64,000 nt of DNA, taken from the NCBI GenBank assembly GCA_020736575.1, contig JAGPYM010000003.1:558001-622000 (forward strand). Direction: 5' to 3'. This document shows positions 33,537 through 45,031 of this stretch, one piece after another. This stretch comes from Thelonectria olida (lineage: Eukaryota > Ascomycota > Sordariomycetes > Hypocreales > Nectriaceae). Position 1 is the stretch's first letter. Each line of letters starts with the position of its first letter. The position numbers and the translations under genes were made by a program. The notes below the pieces were generated by a model that saw only the letters and a list, made by a program, of their open reading frames with translations, had not been told where the DNA came from and ran no database searches.

Positions 33537-35593
33537 ATGCCTCGTAAACCCGACTTCGACGAGAAGAAGTATCTTCCACGCCCCTTGGGGTCCTTCACAA
33601 TGGGGGGCAAGCTCAGATCTCCCAGTTTTCGGCCGCGTCGACCTTCGAGCTTCTTCCGCTACCTTATTGTCGCCGTCCTGTTTCTTTTCGCCTTCTACAC
33701 TCTAAGAAACGGTTCGCGTCGTTCAGCTCCCCTAGCTCCCCCACCCGAACCGGCGATACCTCCCGTCGCAAACGAACAGACGGACCAAACCACCCAGGGA
33801 CACCCCGACTACCCTCCACCAGGCCCTGACGCGGCGCAAGAGAAGGGCCACCCCATCGACCAGCTAATCGACGAGGCCGAGACGACGTTCAACAATCTCC
33901 TTGCCAAGGAGTCCAAGTCATTGGAAGAAGCTGCTGCCGCTTACCGCAAGCGTCGGGGCCGCCACCCTCCCCCTGGATTTGACGCCTGGTTCAACTATGC
34001 CTGGAACAGCGATGCCATCATTATTGAAGACTTCTTCGACCAAATCTACCAAGATCTCGAGCCTTTCTGGGGTATTGCGCCCGATGTGATTCGCAAGGAG
34101 GCATGGAGTTTCGAAATGAAGATTCATGTCAGAAACCAAAAGACAAACACCACCAGCGATTGGTTCTGGACATTGATCTGGAAGGACATGATCGATTCCA
34201 TTGTTACCTATTTGCCCGACATGGACATTCCCCTCAATGCAATGGATGAACCCCGTCTAGTCGTGCCTTGGGAGGATATTAATAGCTATATGGAAAAGGC
34301 ATCCACCACCCATGGCTTCCCTCCCGCCAATGAAGTCAAATCAGTCTTTCAGAAGCTCCCCAGGCCTGGCCTTGGAGACCCAGAAACCAAGATCCCAACC
34401 AAGCACTGGGAGGAAGAGAGTACGTGGCCTCATCACATTGGATTATGTTCAGTGCTAATTTTGTCACAGAGCCATATTGGCCGATTGCTCGTCGGGGCTG
34501 CCCGCCTGGAAGCCGGGCTCGTGCTTCCGAAGTTCAGCTCGACTTTGATCACCAGCCCACCATCGAGATGACGAATGCGGAAGACCATATGTACAAAGGA
34601 TTTGTCTCCAATTATTCCCTGTCCGGAGATTTGTGTCACCAGCCTGATCTTCAGGGCTTGGAGGGAGTCATTATCAACCCAATTTCCGTCTCAACCTCCA
34701 GGGTCCTGTTTCCCATGTTTGGAGGCTCCAAGTTGGGTGTCAACAACGAAATTCTGCTCCCCGCTCCCGTCTACTGGGACGAACAGGAGCGTTTCACAGG
34801 TGGCAACAGCCATGGTGGCCCGTGGAGGAAAAAGAATGACAAGGTCATCTGGAGAGGTGTGGCTACCGGGGGTGAGAATCTCCCCGAAAACTGGCGGGGC
34901 TTCCAACGCCACCGCTTTGTCGCGATGAATAACAGCACTAAGCTGGCTCTTGTCGAATCTGGCGTGGGTAGAACTGAGAATTTTGCCATGCCTGACGATC
35001 AGTATCATCTAGGCGCTCACGCCGACAAGACGATGAGCACCTGGGTCAAGGACTGGTCTGATGTGGGATTTGTTGATCTCATGTGTCACCCTACCTTTGA
35101 TGACGGCACCTGTTATTACACCGATCTCTACTTCCACCCAATCGACGGATTGAAAATGAAGGAGCAGTTCAAGTACAAGTACGTACCAGACATTGACGGC
35201 AACTCGTTTTCTGGTCGCTATCTTGGCTTTCTGCGCTCCACCTCGCTCCCCATCAAGGCGACGCTCTTCAAAGAGTGGCATGACAGTCGCATCGTGGCGT
35301 GGAAGCATTTTGTCCCCATGGACAATCGGTTTGTGGACTTTTATGGAATCATGGAGTATTTCCTCGGCTACAATGGCAAGGGTGGCCATGACGAAGTCGC
35401 GGAGAAGCTGGCTCTGGACGGGAAGAAGTGGGCGGAGAAGGTGCTTCGCAAGGAAGACATGCAGATATATGCTTTGCGATTGCTTCTCGAATATGCGAGA
35501 ATATTGGACGACAACCGAGAGAAGTTGGGATGGGTCGGCGATGCCCTGAAAGACCCAGCTGTTGAGGAGGCTTGGAAAAGTTTCGCGAAATAA
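33537..35593 (+). CDS. Glycosyltransferase family 90 (CAP10-like) type II membrane protein
   Basis: The model is join(33537..34419,34470..35593), 668 aa, with a 50-nt intron after KHWEEE. ATGs at 33462 (in frame) and 33600 (MGGKLRSPSF) are alternatives. A single N-terminal membrane helix at about residues 39-56 (FFRYLIVAVLFLFAFYTL) followed by a Pro-rich stem gives Golgi-type type II topology. The catalytic half matches the CAP10/GT90 family (Pfam PF05686): DKVIWRGVATGG, the WRGFQRHRFV segment, YKYVPDIDGNSFSGRYLGFLRS and FKEWHDSRIVAWKHFVPMD, in the expected order. In Cryptococcus, Cap10-type proteins take part in capsule xylosylation; in filamentous fungi the acceptor is unknown. It converges on the mitochondrial transcription-factor gene. 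Confidence 0.9.
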
Positions 35594-36054
35594 AGGGCTA
35601 TCGATATGCGTTGAGACGTACGAGGACCAGAGGCCCAAGGTCGCATCTCTAGGTTTCGCCCAACTGGGATATCACGGTGATGGAGTTTGGCGCAGTGGGT
35701 TTTTGAGATTTGCATGTCCTTGCCGTCGGCATCGACCAGCTACGACGGACTCTGGAAATAGACGGGCCTAAAGTAGCATGGCACTCCCGGCGAGGAGATG
35801 TTCTAGCATGTTTCCAGACTTTTGAAGATTATTTTGACGACTTTGAAGCCCAAAAGGTAGTCTAGTCATTAGGCATTTAACCAACAAGTTCCTCTATCTC
35901 TTGTTCGTGACTCGTGTCCCAAGTTCTCCTTAGCTCAATGTTACCTTGGTGAAGCGAGGTCATTATTCAAAATACAAGTCTAGATCTATCACTTTACTCC
36001 TATTCTATACACTTGCATGTTACATATCGTACAACCCCCAGAAACATCCTCGAT
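35594..36054. other. Intergenic between convergent genes
   Basis: This is shared 3' flank of the GT90 and Mtf1-like genes, with AT-rich stretches after 35800. No gene is seen. Confidence 0.55.
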
Positions 36055-38050
36055 CTATATTCCCGACCCTAGAGCCGTGGTCCTCGCTTCCTCTTTCGCC
36101 TCATCACTCTCATCGTCCGTCAGCCGGGCCAACAACGTCGCATAGCTCGGCCTGAATACCCAGCCCATGAAAGCCTGCAAGATGTCCTCGAACTGGTTCG
36201 TGTTGATCGCGCGCGTGCGGAGCACGCCCTCGCCCGTGATGAGGCTGCCTCCGAGCGCGGGGTCGGTGAGGCTGGGAATCTCGTCGTATAATTCGCCGAA
36301 GCCGGGCCATATGCTGTCCATGGCTTTGTACGCGGGCTGGTGCGTGTGGGCGTACCAGTACTTGAGCAAGAGGTCGGAGATGTCGGCCGAGTGCTCGCTT
36401 TCGACGCCTCTGACGAGAGGATGCACTGCTTTGGGCTGGAGATCGAGCAGGGTGCAGGGCACGTTGGGGAAGAACTCCCTGGAGTTGACGACGAGGGGCT
36501 CGTAGGGGCGCTGGTCCCAGAGAAGGCCGGGTTCTTCTTGACGGAAGATGTGATAGTTGTCGGAGATCGTCATCCACATGTTGTATTGGTTCTTCTTGAA
36601 GGAGAGCGCCTTGTCATTATAGGCGGCCTCGAGTTTGGCAAACTCGGGGTCGCTGCGTCCGATCCTCATCATGGTGTCTCGCATTTGGAGAAGTTCGAGG
36701 TATTTCTCGTTATCTCTCTGGTCGGTTCTCTCTCGGAGGCGCAAGTACTTGAGATGGTCGGATGGTTTCTCCCCTGGATTGGCGAGGTACTCGGCCTCGG
36801 CTTCTTCGAGTTGCTCACGATACGGCTTCTCAAGTCGTGGCCGAGTGGTTCCGGCCAGTGCCTCCCGGCTGTTGAGCAGTTCAGGGTCGCTCATTAGGTT
36901 CTTGTACATGAGAGTTTCGCGACCTGGTGGAGGTGTGAGGCCGAGCTTCTGCATGGTCTGTATTACATTCCTAGCGGACTCTGTGTTAATGGCCCAGTCG
37001 CGCAATTCAGTGCGCAGCTCGGGCGTGTCTGGGCCGGCAACCTTGTGGGCGTATTCTAGCGACAGATGGGCCTCGAAGGCGCCACGCTTGCGGCGAGTGA
37101 TGGTTCGCGGGATCACCTTACGGGCAGACTCGTCTCTGATCCAGACGAGCATGCGCACGCGGCCGTATTTCTGGAAGAGCGTCGACGTGCGGATGCTCGA
37201 CAACACCTGGTAGAGGACCATTTGACTCACGCACGAAAATCCTTGGTAGCTTTTATTGGGCCAGTAGGCCAAGTTGAGGCTTACGAGGAGAGTGTCGTTG
37301 CGCTTTGGCGTCTCCTTCTTGTCGGGAATGTGTTGGTGGGGGAGCTTGTCGTTGAGCGTCTCGTTGAGGTCTCTCCAGATGATGCCGTGCTTTGGGACGA
37401 GCTCAACGCCGTCCTTTGCGAGGAGATCGCCGAGGAAGGGAGCGTAGACTTCCTCGTCCGGCTCCATGAGGATGTGTTTTCGGGGCTTGACGGCTTCGTG
37501 AAGACTTCGACTCCAGACGCCGACCCCGGGGTTGATGTCGATGAGGTCGCATCCTTCATGGCGTTTGAGCGAGTCGCCGAGATATTTCACTATGTCGTCT
37601 ACGCGGCAAACGTCAGTTCTATCGGTAGCTTCTCTGTCAGGGAGAATTCCACGTACCGCAGAGATCCTCGCTCACGATATTCAGTCGATGCCGGTCACCC
37701 CGGGGAACACCTTTTCTTGCACTCCCTCTCCTTGGGGGCCACAAGCCAATATTGAGAAGCCGTTCGCTAACATCATTCGTGGCCTTGTGTACCAATTTCG
37801 AGTAATAAGCCGGCGGTTTTTTGTTGTCTGGCTCAATGATTATCGACTCTATTTTTTTCCGCTTAGTGGTTTTCGACTTGCTGGTTCTCGGCTTGGTGGT
37901 TTTTGGCTCAGTGGTTTCTGACTCTGTGGATTCCGACTCGATGGCTTTCGACGTGGTGGCTTTCGTCGCGACGTGGCGGACAGGGGCCAGGGCGGCAAGG
38001 CGAAGATGCCTCGGGAGGACCGTCCGCGCACCTTTGAAGCAGGCCAACAT
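36055..38050 (-). CDS. MTF1: Mitochondrial transcription factor 1-like (rRNA dimethylase-fold) protein
   Basis: The model is complement(join(36055..37598,37657..38050)), 645 aa, with a 58-nt intron placed at EDLC|DDIVKYLGDS. The N terminus MLACFKGARTVLPRHLRLAALAPVRHVATKA is a clear mitochondrial presequence, followed by a repetitive Ser/Thr/Lys/Glu linker. The core has a Rossmann methyltransferase motif I (LIDINPGVGVWSRSLHEA) and the acidic strand-2 region (HILMEPDEEVYAPFL). Later blocks are LVSLNLAYWPN, QMVLYQVLSSIRTSTLFQKYGRVRMLVWIRDE and a C-terminal helical part. This order matches fungal Mtf1/mtTFB proteins, which assist the mitochondrial RNA polymerase at promoters and derive from KsgA/Dim1 dimethylases. 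It is much longer than yeast Mtf1 (341 aa), as is usual in Pezizomycotina. Whether methyltransferase activity remains is unclear. Confidence 0.8.
37861..37970 (-). repeat. Imperfect internal tandem repeat in the Mtf1-like N-terminal linker
   Basis: Short units coding for variants of S/T-E/K-T/S-T-E/K-P repeat across the segment from SKAIESESTESE to PRTSKSKTTK. The DNA shows reiterated GGTTTTCGGCTT-like and GTGGTTT words on the plus strand, as expected for slippage-grown low complexity. Confidence 0.6.
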
Positions 38051-38584
38051 GAGAGCGAGAGGAGCCGGGTCGATTCGCGTGTGACTGAATAGCCGTGATA
38101 TGAGATGATTGATGGGAGAAATTATATGATTCTGCCGTGTGTCACCGCCTTGACGTTCGCGACGTCATTGTAAATTTATGGAATTGGGACATCTACAGGC
38201 AAATAAAGGAAGCGATTTCTGTTGGCTATCAATGTCATTGGAGGGACTGAGCAGTTTAGAATCCTCCAAGATATTTTCCACATGCATTGCTAGACTTCAC
38301 CTTATCTCTTGCTCACTAATGATAATCTCACGGAAACTCATTCGTAGAGCACAAGCGCGTAGTGCTTAGACACTGGCAAGCCAAACCGTTTGTCGTAGCA
38401 CCTTTATAACTATCAAGCTCACGCTTATACGCAAGGATCCTCCGGCTCCAAAGAAATCAACGTATATCATCAACTCGCCCGGAATGCCCAAGAAACTCCT
38501 CGAGACGCCACCATGCCAAATTTGCGGATAAACTCCTCATGCTCCTGCTTGCTCCTACTCCTCCTCTATTCCAGCTATAACGAA
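38051..38584. other. Intergenic, no gene seen
   Basis: This is the promoter of the Mtf1-like gene and 3' flank of VPS4. No other feature is supported. Confidence 0.5.
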
Positions 38585-39999
38585 TTATGCGCCCTCGCTT
38601 CCGAACTCATTCGTCCAATCGATTTGCTTCTGGATGTCATCCTTGGACACTGTCGGGTGTGAATCCTCCAGGGCCATCTCAAAGTCATGCACAGCAACAT
38701 CGGGTGCGTGAAGCTCCTCTGGCTTGACGTCGTTGTAAGTCATCTCGATTGCTTGGGGGTCGCCAGGTGAGCACGGCGTTAGCATTCTGGTCTTGCCATC
38801 GGGGAACTGGAAAATATTAGCTTCGACGTATCATATGCCACCTGGGAGAACTTACAACAGGCTTGAAATGGGTTGCTTGCAGAATTTTGCGGACTGGTCG
38901 CATCAATGCGTGTTGGGTAACGTTGGCGATATCACTACCCGAGAAACCATCCGATCTCGTCGCTAGGGCGTTGTAATCTGAAGACACTAGGGTTGTTTCT
39001 GTGTCGCCAATGGCCAGCCTAAACATCCTCGCGCGGCCATTGATATCTGGGAGACCAATGTGAACCCGCCTCTGGAAACGTCGTCGAATGGCGGCATCGA
39101 GTTGCCAAGGAATATTGGTGGCTCCGAGGACTAGAATACCTTTGCTGTCGTTGCCGACACCATCCATTTGAACAAGGATTTCGGTCTTGATACGTCGCGA
39201 AGCTTCGGATTCGCCCTCGCCTCGGGGGCCACAGAGGGCGTCGATTTCGTCAATGAAAATAACAGATGGCTTATTTTCTCGTGCCATGGAGAAGAGGGCC
39301 TTGACCAATCTGAAGGAAGAAGACGTTAGTAAGTGAACTGGCTACTAGAGCGAGACATACATACCTTTCACTTTCACCCATCCACTTACTGACCAAGTCA
39401 GAACTGCTGATGCTGAAAAAAGTACTGTTCGCCTCCGTAGCGACAGCCTTGGCTAGATAACTCTTTCCGGTACCAGGGGGTCCGTACAACAAGATGCCCT
39501 TCCAGGCCTGTCGCTTGCCTTGGAACAGGTTGGGGAACTTGATAGGGAGGACGACAGCCTCCTTCAGCGTCTCCTTGGCTCCCTCCAGACCAGCGATATC
39601 CTCCCACCTCACATTCGGCCTCTCTTGCAGAATGGCACCCGAAAGCGCATTGCGCAACTTCTTGTTGTCGTCGTCCTCTCCAGATGCCTTAGCTTTGCCG
39701 CCGGCGCTGCTACCGTTGGCAGCGACTGGGCCGCCGCGGTTATTACTGTTACCATCGCCATCCTCGTCTCCGCCTTCATCAATCCACTTCTTCAGCTTCT
39801 CAGTGCGATCGAGATAGACAACCATCTTCTCCCGCATGGTATCCTTCATGACCTTGTTCTTCTCCCACTTGATGGCCTTGACCCATAGATCCATGGCAAT
39901 GATGTACGCATCGAAAGCCTTCTTATACTCCTTTTTATGATCGAGATCAATCGCCTTCTGTAACTCGGCGAGCGCGCGCTCGCGAAAGTTGACCGACAT
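38585..39999 (-). CDS. VPS4: Vps4 AAA ATPase
   Basis: The model is complement(join(38585..38806,38856..39309,39365..39999)), 436 aa, essentially the length of yeast Vps4 (437), with introns of 49 and 55 nt. Vps4 disassembles ESCRT-III filaments on endosomes and at other membrane-scission sites. Residues ~5-80 form the MIT domain ([27 protein letters not shown]). The AAA module has Walker A GPPGTGKS at about 170-177, Walker [11 protein letters not shown] at about 227-235, and [20 protein letters not shown] with the arginine fingers. The C-terminal beta-domain insertion and final helix ([11 protein letters not shown]) are intact. The longer frame up to 40107 reads leader sequence; the [17 protein letters not shown] start matches the family. 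The gene faces prefoldin subunit 6 across about 500 bp. Confidence 0.96.
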
Positions 40000-40499
40000 G
40001 GTGAAGTGGGCTCCGAGGTAAGGCGGGGAGAGAGAGGGGAGGCTAGAGAGGCGGGATTGGGATAGATTCGAGAGCGACGAGTGGGAGTGGGCGAGAGAAC
40101 TCAGCAAATGCGAGAGGATCGACGTTGGAAGAAATGTGTCCTTTTCTTTCCCTCAACAAAGGACGGAAATCGAAAACGACAACGAAATCGGGGCGAGAGT
40201 TTATGTGAGATCGTAATGTGATGAGGCAACAGCATTCAGAGCCCAGAACCAGGATCTAGAGGCGAGCCAGCAGTGAGCAAAGGCACCTCAGACAGGATTG
40301 GGCGGATTGGCGGGGAAACAAACATGCTTGTAGCGGGGCGACTCCTGATAGCGGGGCAGCAGTATCGCAACTTTGGAGCTGCCGACGGGGCCATTCCAGT
40401 TTGATGAGACTTTTGAGAGAGCTTAGTTCTGCTGCCTAAAACGAAAAGACTGCAGGAGAGATACGAAGAGATCTGAGAGAGAACTCGGATATTCAGACC
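40000..40499. promoter_or_regulatory. Bidirectional promoter region of VPS4 and prefoldin 6
   Basis: These 500 bases separate two divergent start codons and must hold both promoters. No obvious TATA box stands out on either side. Confidence 0.6.
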
Positions 40500-41040
40500 A
40501 TGGCCGAAGTCCAGCGCCGCCTCCAGGGCCTCTCTGAAGACTTTCAGAAACTCCAGCAAGGCATGTACCTTCCGATGCCTGTCCAGATGGTGATAACAGT
40601 AGCTGACGAATTTTACAGAACTCCAAGAAGCCGTTGACTCGCGACAGAAGCTCGAAGGTCAGAAGCAGGAGAACATCGGCGTGCAAAAGGTGCGCTGCGT
40701 CCATCCCTCACGCGACACCACCCCGCTAATCATTCGTTAGGAGTTTGACCGACTAGGGGAAGGGGAGACCATCTACAAACTCGTAGGCCCTGTCTTGTTA
40801 AAGCAAGACAAGATAGAAGCCGACAGCACGGTAAAGGGAAGACTCGATTTCATCGGTGGTGAAATGTGAGTGAAACTCCGAAGCATCCCCTCATCCCCAT
40901 ATTAACCACAAGAAACCAGCTCGAGATTAGAGAACCAGATCAAGGAAATTCAGGCAAATATGGAAAAGAAAAAGACCGAAATCATCCAGATTCAGTCCAG
41001 TGCCCAAGCTGCCGCTGGCAAGGGCAATGCAGCTCAATAG
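40500..41040 (+). CDS. YKE2: Prefoldin subunit 6
   Basis: The model is join(40500..40560,40619..40689,40741..40865,40920..41040), 125 aa, four small exons. Prefoldin is a cytosolic hexamer that captures nascent actin and tubulin and passes them to the TRiC/CCT chaperonin; subunit 6 is a beta-type subunit. The spliced protein shows the family pattern: N-terminal coil QRRLQGLSEDFQKLQQELQE, the central hairpin signature IYKLVGPVLLKQD followed by ADSTVKGRLDFIGGEI, and the C-terminal coil ending KKTEIIQIQSSAQAAAGKG. Intron 1 must use a GC donor (CAAG|GCATGT), because the nearby GT would break the frame. The other introns are ordinary GT-AG. The gene converges on the unrecognised 231-aa gene, with about 225 bp between stops. 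Confidence 0.95.
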
Positions 41041-41266
41041 GTCACAAATTACCAACACAAAAAGCTGGAAACATCGAGATGACATTAGATCATGAGTTGA
41101 GTGTATTCTAACGATTGATGACAATAATGCGATCTAGAGGACTTGGCTAAGATATAGAGAAACACGCCCGCCCAGTCGTGATGATGGACGCTTCCCAAAA
41201 CCCAAAACGCCTGTGACGCCATTTCCGTTCGTGTTCCCGTATAATGTTCAGATGATTCGTTCAACC

Positions 41267-42011
41267 TTAGTTGATAGACATGATGGTGAATCCCCAGGGG
41301 AGACCGTTGTTCTTGGGGCGCTCGTGCGCAGCGTTGGGGGAAAACGAAAAGTCAACCTTGTCGTCAGAAGCAAAAGGATGAGGGCTGGCGGCGGATTCCT
41401 CGGCCTCCATGGCCTCCTTGATAGCCTTGGCGATGTCGTCCTTCGTCTCGCACTTCACAAACACCTGGCTGTCATCGATGGACTCTTGCATCAAGGCTCG
41501 CTGGTCGCTCTCCGCAAAGAGCTGTGCCTCGCGGTTCAGCAGGCCATAGTTGATGGTACGGTGAGTCTCGGCGAGACGCTGGAAGATGATGATGGTTTCG
41601 GCAATGGCTTGGGCGAGGATCCGGGCCTTTTGAGTCGAGCTGAGCTGAGCGAAGATCTCAGATGTCTTCTCCTGCTCGAGGAAGTCCTGAGTCTCGGTGT
41701 CAAAGTTGGCCTGGAGAATGCGATGGAGAGTCTTGCGGCTGTTCAAGTCGAGCTCCGAGTCGACCTCAAGCCCAAAGGCGGTTGTGATCTTCTGCAAGGT
41801 CGAGGTGAGGACCTCCAGGGGGCACCGATCGTCGTGGAGGTGGATCTGGCCGTCGATGATGTCAAAGACATCGACAGCGGAGCTGACAGCGCCTGTTGGG
41901 TGCGTTAATTGATATCTTCACATGTGGTCAGGAAGGCTTACGGGAAACGATGTCCTCCTCGATCTTGATCTCGGTGACGTTGATATCAGACTGGTCCTTG
42001 ATGGCGGCCAT
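41267..42011 (-). CDS. Conserved-looking protein of 231 aa, function not recognised
   Basis: The model is complement(join(41267..41892,41942..42011)), with a 49-nt intron (GTAAGC..AACAG) joining EEDIVSR to AVSSAVDVFDIIDG. The protein is acidic and largely helical. Visible stretches are IHLHDDRCPLEVLTSTLQKI, TLHRILQANFDTETQDFLEQ, ILAQAIAETIIIFQRLAETH and AKAIKEAMEAEESAAS, ending PWGFTIMSIN. No signal peptide, membrane helix, metal motif or catalytic signature is seen, so it is probably a cytosolic or nuclear helical protein. The codon use and spliced continuity support a real gene, but I cannot name its family. Confidence 0.75.
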
Positions 42012-43299
42012 TGCAGTGTATGCTGTATAAATGACTTGGGAGCGATTGCGATTTACGGGACGATAATTGTGAGGTGAGGCAGGGCAGAAGGTGTCAAGAG
42101 TCTCTCTTCTCATCCTCGAGGAGGACGGGCTCAGGAGATTTTATCTACCTCTCGCCATGTTGGCTGGCGACTGGTTTCGAGACCCTGGCACGCTCATGGC
42201 AACGGACTCCTGGTCGCATTCTGGCCATTGCTCTGTCCTTCCGGTGTCATGAACATGGATGGATGGGTCGATGGGCCGATTCGGGCAGTGTTCCGTGGGG
42301 AGTCGTGGGGAGCACAGACACGACATGGTGGCGGTGATTTGATGCCGGAAATGATATACGCACTCTACACGGGCGGAATACTGGCTCAAGGAAGAAAACG
42401 GAGAAAACGGAGGTGAGAAAATGGGGCGAGCGGTCAAGAGTCAAGGTGAGGCCTGGTAAAGGGGAAGTGGCAGATGGATGCCGACGCGGCAGATGGTGGC
42501 GGAAGGACCCGGAAGGTTGGGCAGGTAGATTGAATGCGTGTACGTTCTTCATGACGGCTTATGTATTCGTTTTGTTCTGTATTTCAACATTTCGCTATGT
42601 AATGTTTGGTGTTTTGGCCGTCTCGGCGATGTATTCATCAACAAGGAATCAGCGGAAGGCGGACATGGAGAGCCGAACCAGACCGCGGACACGGCTAGAT
42701 TGACGATTCTGGAGGGACAGGAAAGACAGCAATTGGTGGCGGCGAAAACCGAAAAGTCGTAAAAAGCAGGCAAGAAGATCAAACAAGAGACATCAGACAT
42801 GAGGGAATCATGGCGTGGACATGGCTTCAGGTCGGAATTGCATGATGACCATCTCAGAAACACGCCATGGAACGATGCATGCATGCAGTGAGAGCCAATG
42901 GTGATGCCCCCTTACTTGAATGGATGAGTAAGATCTCTTACATGCATACATATCCGAATTGCACCTATCCGGTCTGTCGTCATGCCCCGCCATTGCTTCT
43001 CCAGCCGCCGCCCTGGCGCATGACGTTGGTTCCATTGGAGGGGCACGAGTCGAGCAACACTCAGCGGCTATTGTTAGGTTGCTAATTAATTACAGTTGGG
43101 AGAAAAGGGCTGCCTAAGGAGACGGAAGCCATCCAGAACCACGACGAAGACGCCAGACACAACGATAACTTCATTCTCACATGACGACGATGAAGACGAT
43201 TACGATCACCTTACTCTCTTCTTTCTAAGCAACTGTTGACGACTGAAACCCCCTCTCTCTTCTCGCGGACATCGCTCCGACAACGACCCGACTTCAAAC
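42012..43299. other. Intergenic, divergent promoter region, no gene seen
   Basis: This separates the 231-aa gene (leftward) and the AMSH/Sst2 gene (rightward). A few ORFs of under 115 codons occur on both strands, none with domains. Confidence 0.5.
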
Positions 43300-45031
43300 A
43301 TGGAATCTTCTTCGATGCGACCGAGTAGACCCCAGAGCATCAAGGAGCTCGTTGCGCAGGCGGAGAGCTTCAAGTTCATTCCGAACATCCCCATCAAGTA
43401 CTGGACCCGTACTGCGGAGACTCTCTACCAGGAGGTAAGACACCTCCCCTGCTGTCTACATCGGCTTTTAATCCATGGGCTAATCAAACATGTTGCGGAT
43501 TACAGGCATGCTTCTCGATGAAAGATGCCGACTATGGCCGCGCCTACATGATGCTGTATCGCCATTCTGTCCTCGTCCTCAAGTTCATCCCATCACATCC
43601 CCAGTTCAAGGACCCGGAGAGTAGGAGAGCCTATAGACCCTTGACGAAGCGAATCAATTCAGTCATACAGGACCTCGAGGACCTCAAGCCCGAAATCGAA
43701 TTTGCCTGCAGCGAGTGGGAGCGTCTAGCACCCAAGGAGCCCGTCGAGTCGTCGCGTCCTTCCTCGAGATATGCCGAATTTGCCGCACGAGACCCAAGCC
43801 TTAGTGGAAATGCGAGAATTCTAGATGCATTCGAGAACCAGGACCTGGCCGTCGACTTGGCTCAAAGGGAATTGGTGCGAAGAGATACAGCTAGACGCGC
43901 AACGATACAAGCCGGCATTAAGGATGAAGACGTGATATCGCGGCGCATGGGTGGCCGATGGGATTCTTGGGACTCACAAGGACGTCGTGGGGATGATGAC
44001 TTGCAACGGCAAATGGAGGCGACGAGGCAGGCCCTTGATGCATCCGAAGAACGACGCCGTGCAGGTAGCGACTATCGCAGCTCGACCACATCATCCTATA
44101 GTTACCCCTCCATCTCTCGATCCAAGCCCGTCGACCTCGAACCACCAAGATATTCCTCTCCAGCGCCGTCTCGACCGTCTCGACCACCAAAGGAACCCGA
44201 GCGTCCGCCAAAGGATGAGTTGTATCCGCCCCCGTTGGCCCCAGCATTACCCCGAAAGGTCCCATTGATGCAATATGAGCCGCTCGTTCCAACACCACCC
44301 CCTAAAGAAAGAGAGAGACCTTCTCTTCCGCCCAAGGAGGAGCTTTCTCCGGCATCACCACTCGCGCCGCCCAAGAAGGAGCGACTGACCTTTAAACCTG
44401 GCGCATATCTCGAAAACGGCGACCCGGTTCGTTCACTATTCCTTCCTAGGAACCTTCGTCGAGAGTTTCTCAAAATCGCCGAACCCAATACCAGTCGGGG
44501 GCTAGAAATGTGCGGGATTCTTTGCGGAACTCCCATCAACAATGCACTTTTTGTCCGCTGTCTCTTAATTCCGGACCAGAAATGCACATCTGAGACGTGC
44601 GAGACGGAAAACGAGACTTCAATGTTTGATTATTGCATTAGTGAAGATCTCCTCGTGCTGGGCTGGATCCACACACATCCTACGCAGACGTGCTTCATGA
44701 GCTCCAGAGACTTGCATACGCAGTCTGGCTATCAGGTAATGATGCCAGAAAGCGTGGCTATCGTTTGCGCACCGAAGTACAAGCCTTCGTAAGTTGAAAC
44801 TACCCTGTCCCTGCCGGTGGTTGACTGACACACTCTTTGCTTAGGTACGGCATATTCCGACTTACTCACCCACCTGGACTCGACCACATCTTGAACTGTA
44901 ATCGGGAGGAGACGTTTCATCAACACTCGATTGATAATCTATATTGTCCAGCTGAGCAGCCAAGTGGCCACGTTTATGAGAGTGACAAGCTGGAATTTTA
45001 CGTACACGATCTGCGGACAAAGAAGACTTGA
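43300..45031 (+). CDS. sst2: AMSH/Sst2-type K63-specific deubiquitinase
   Basis: The model is join(43300..43434,43506..44788,44845..45031), 534 aa. Enzymes of this family are zinc proteases that cut Lys63-linked ubiquitin on endosomes and associate with ESCRT-0 and ESCRT-III. The N terminus (IKELVAQAESFKFIPNIPIKYWTRTAETLYQEAC) is the USP8/AMSH dimerisation or MIT-like domain. A long Pro/Ser-rich linker follows, with PPKE motifs. The JAMM catalytic site is HTHPTQTCFMSSRD (H-x-H-x7-S-x2-D), preceded by the catalytic Glu of RGLEMCGILCG. The AMSH-specific structural zinc ligands also appear: His in RDLH, then Cys and paired His in NCNREETFHQH. Where homologues usually have SSVDLHTH, this one reads SSRDLHTQ, which spares the ligands. 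Introns are 71 and 56 nt. Confidence 0.92.
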
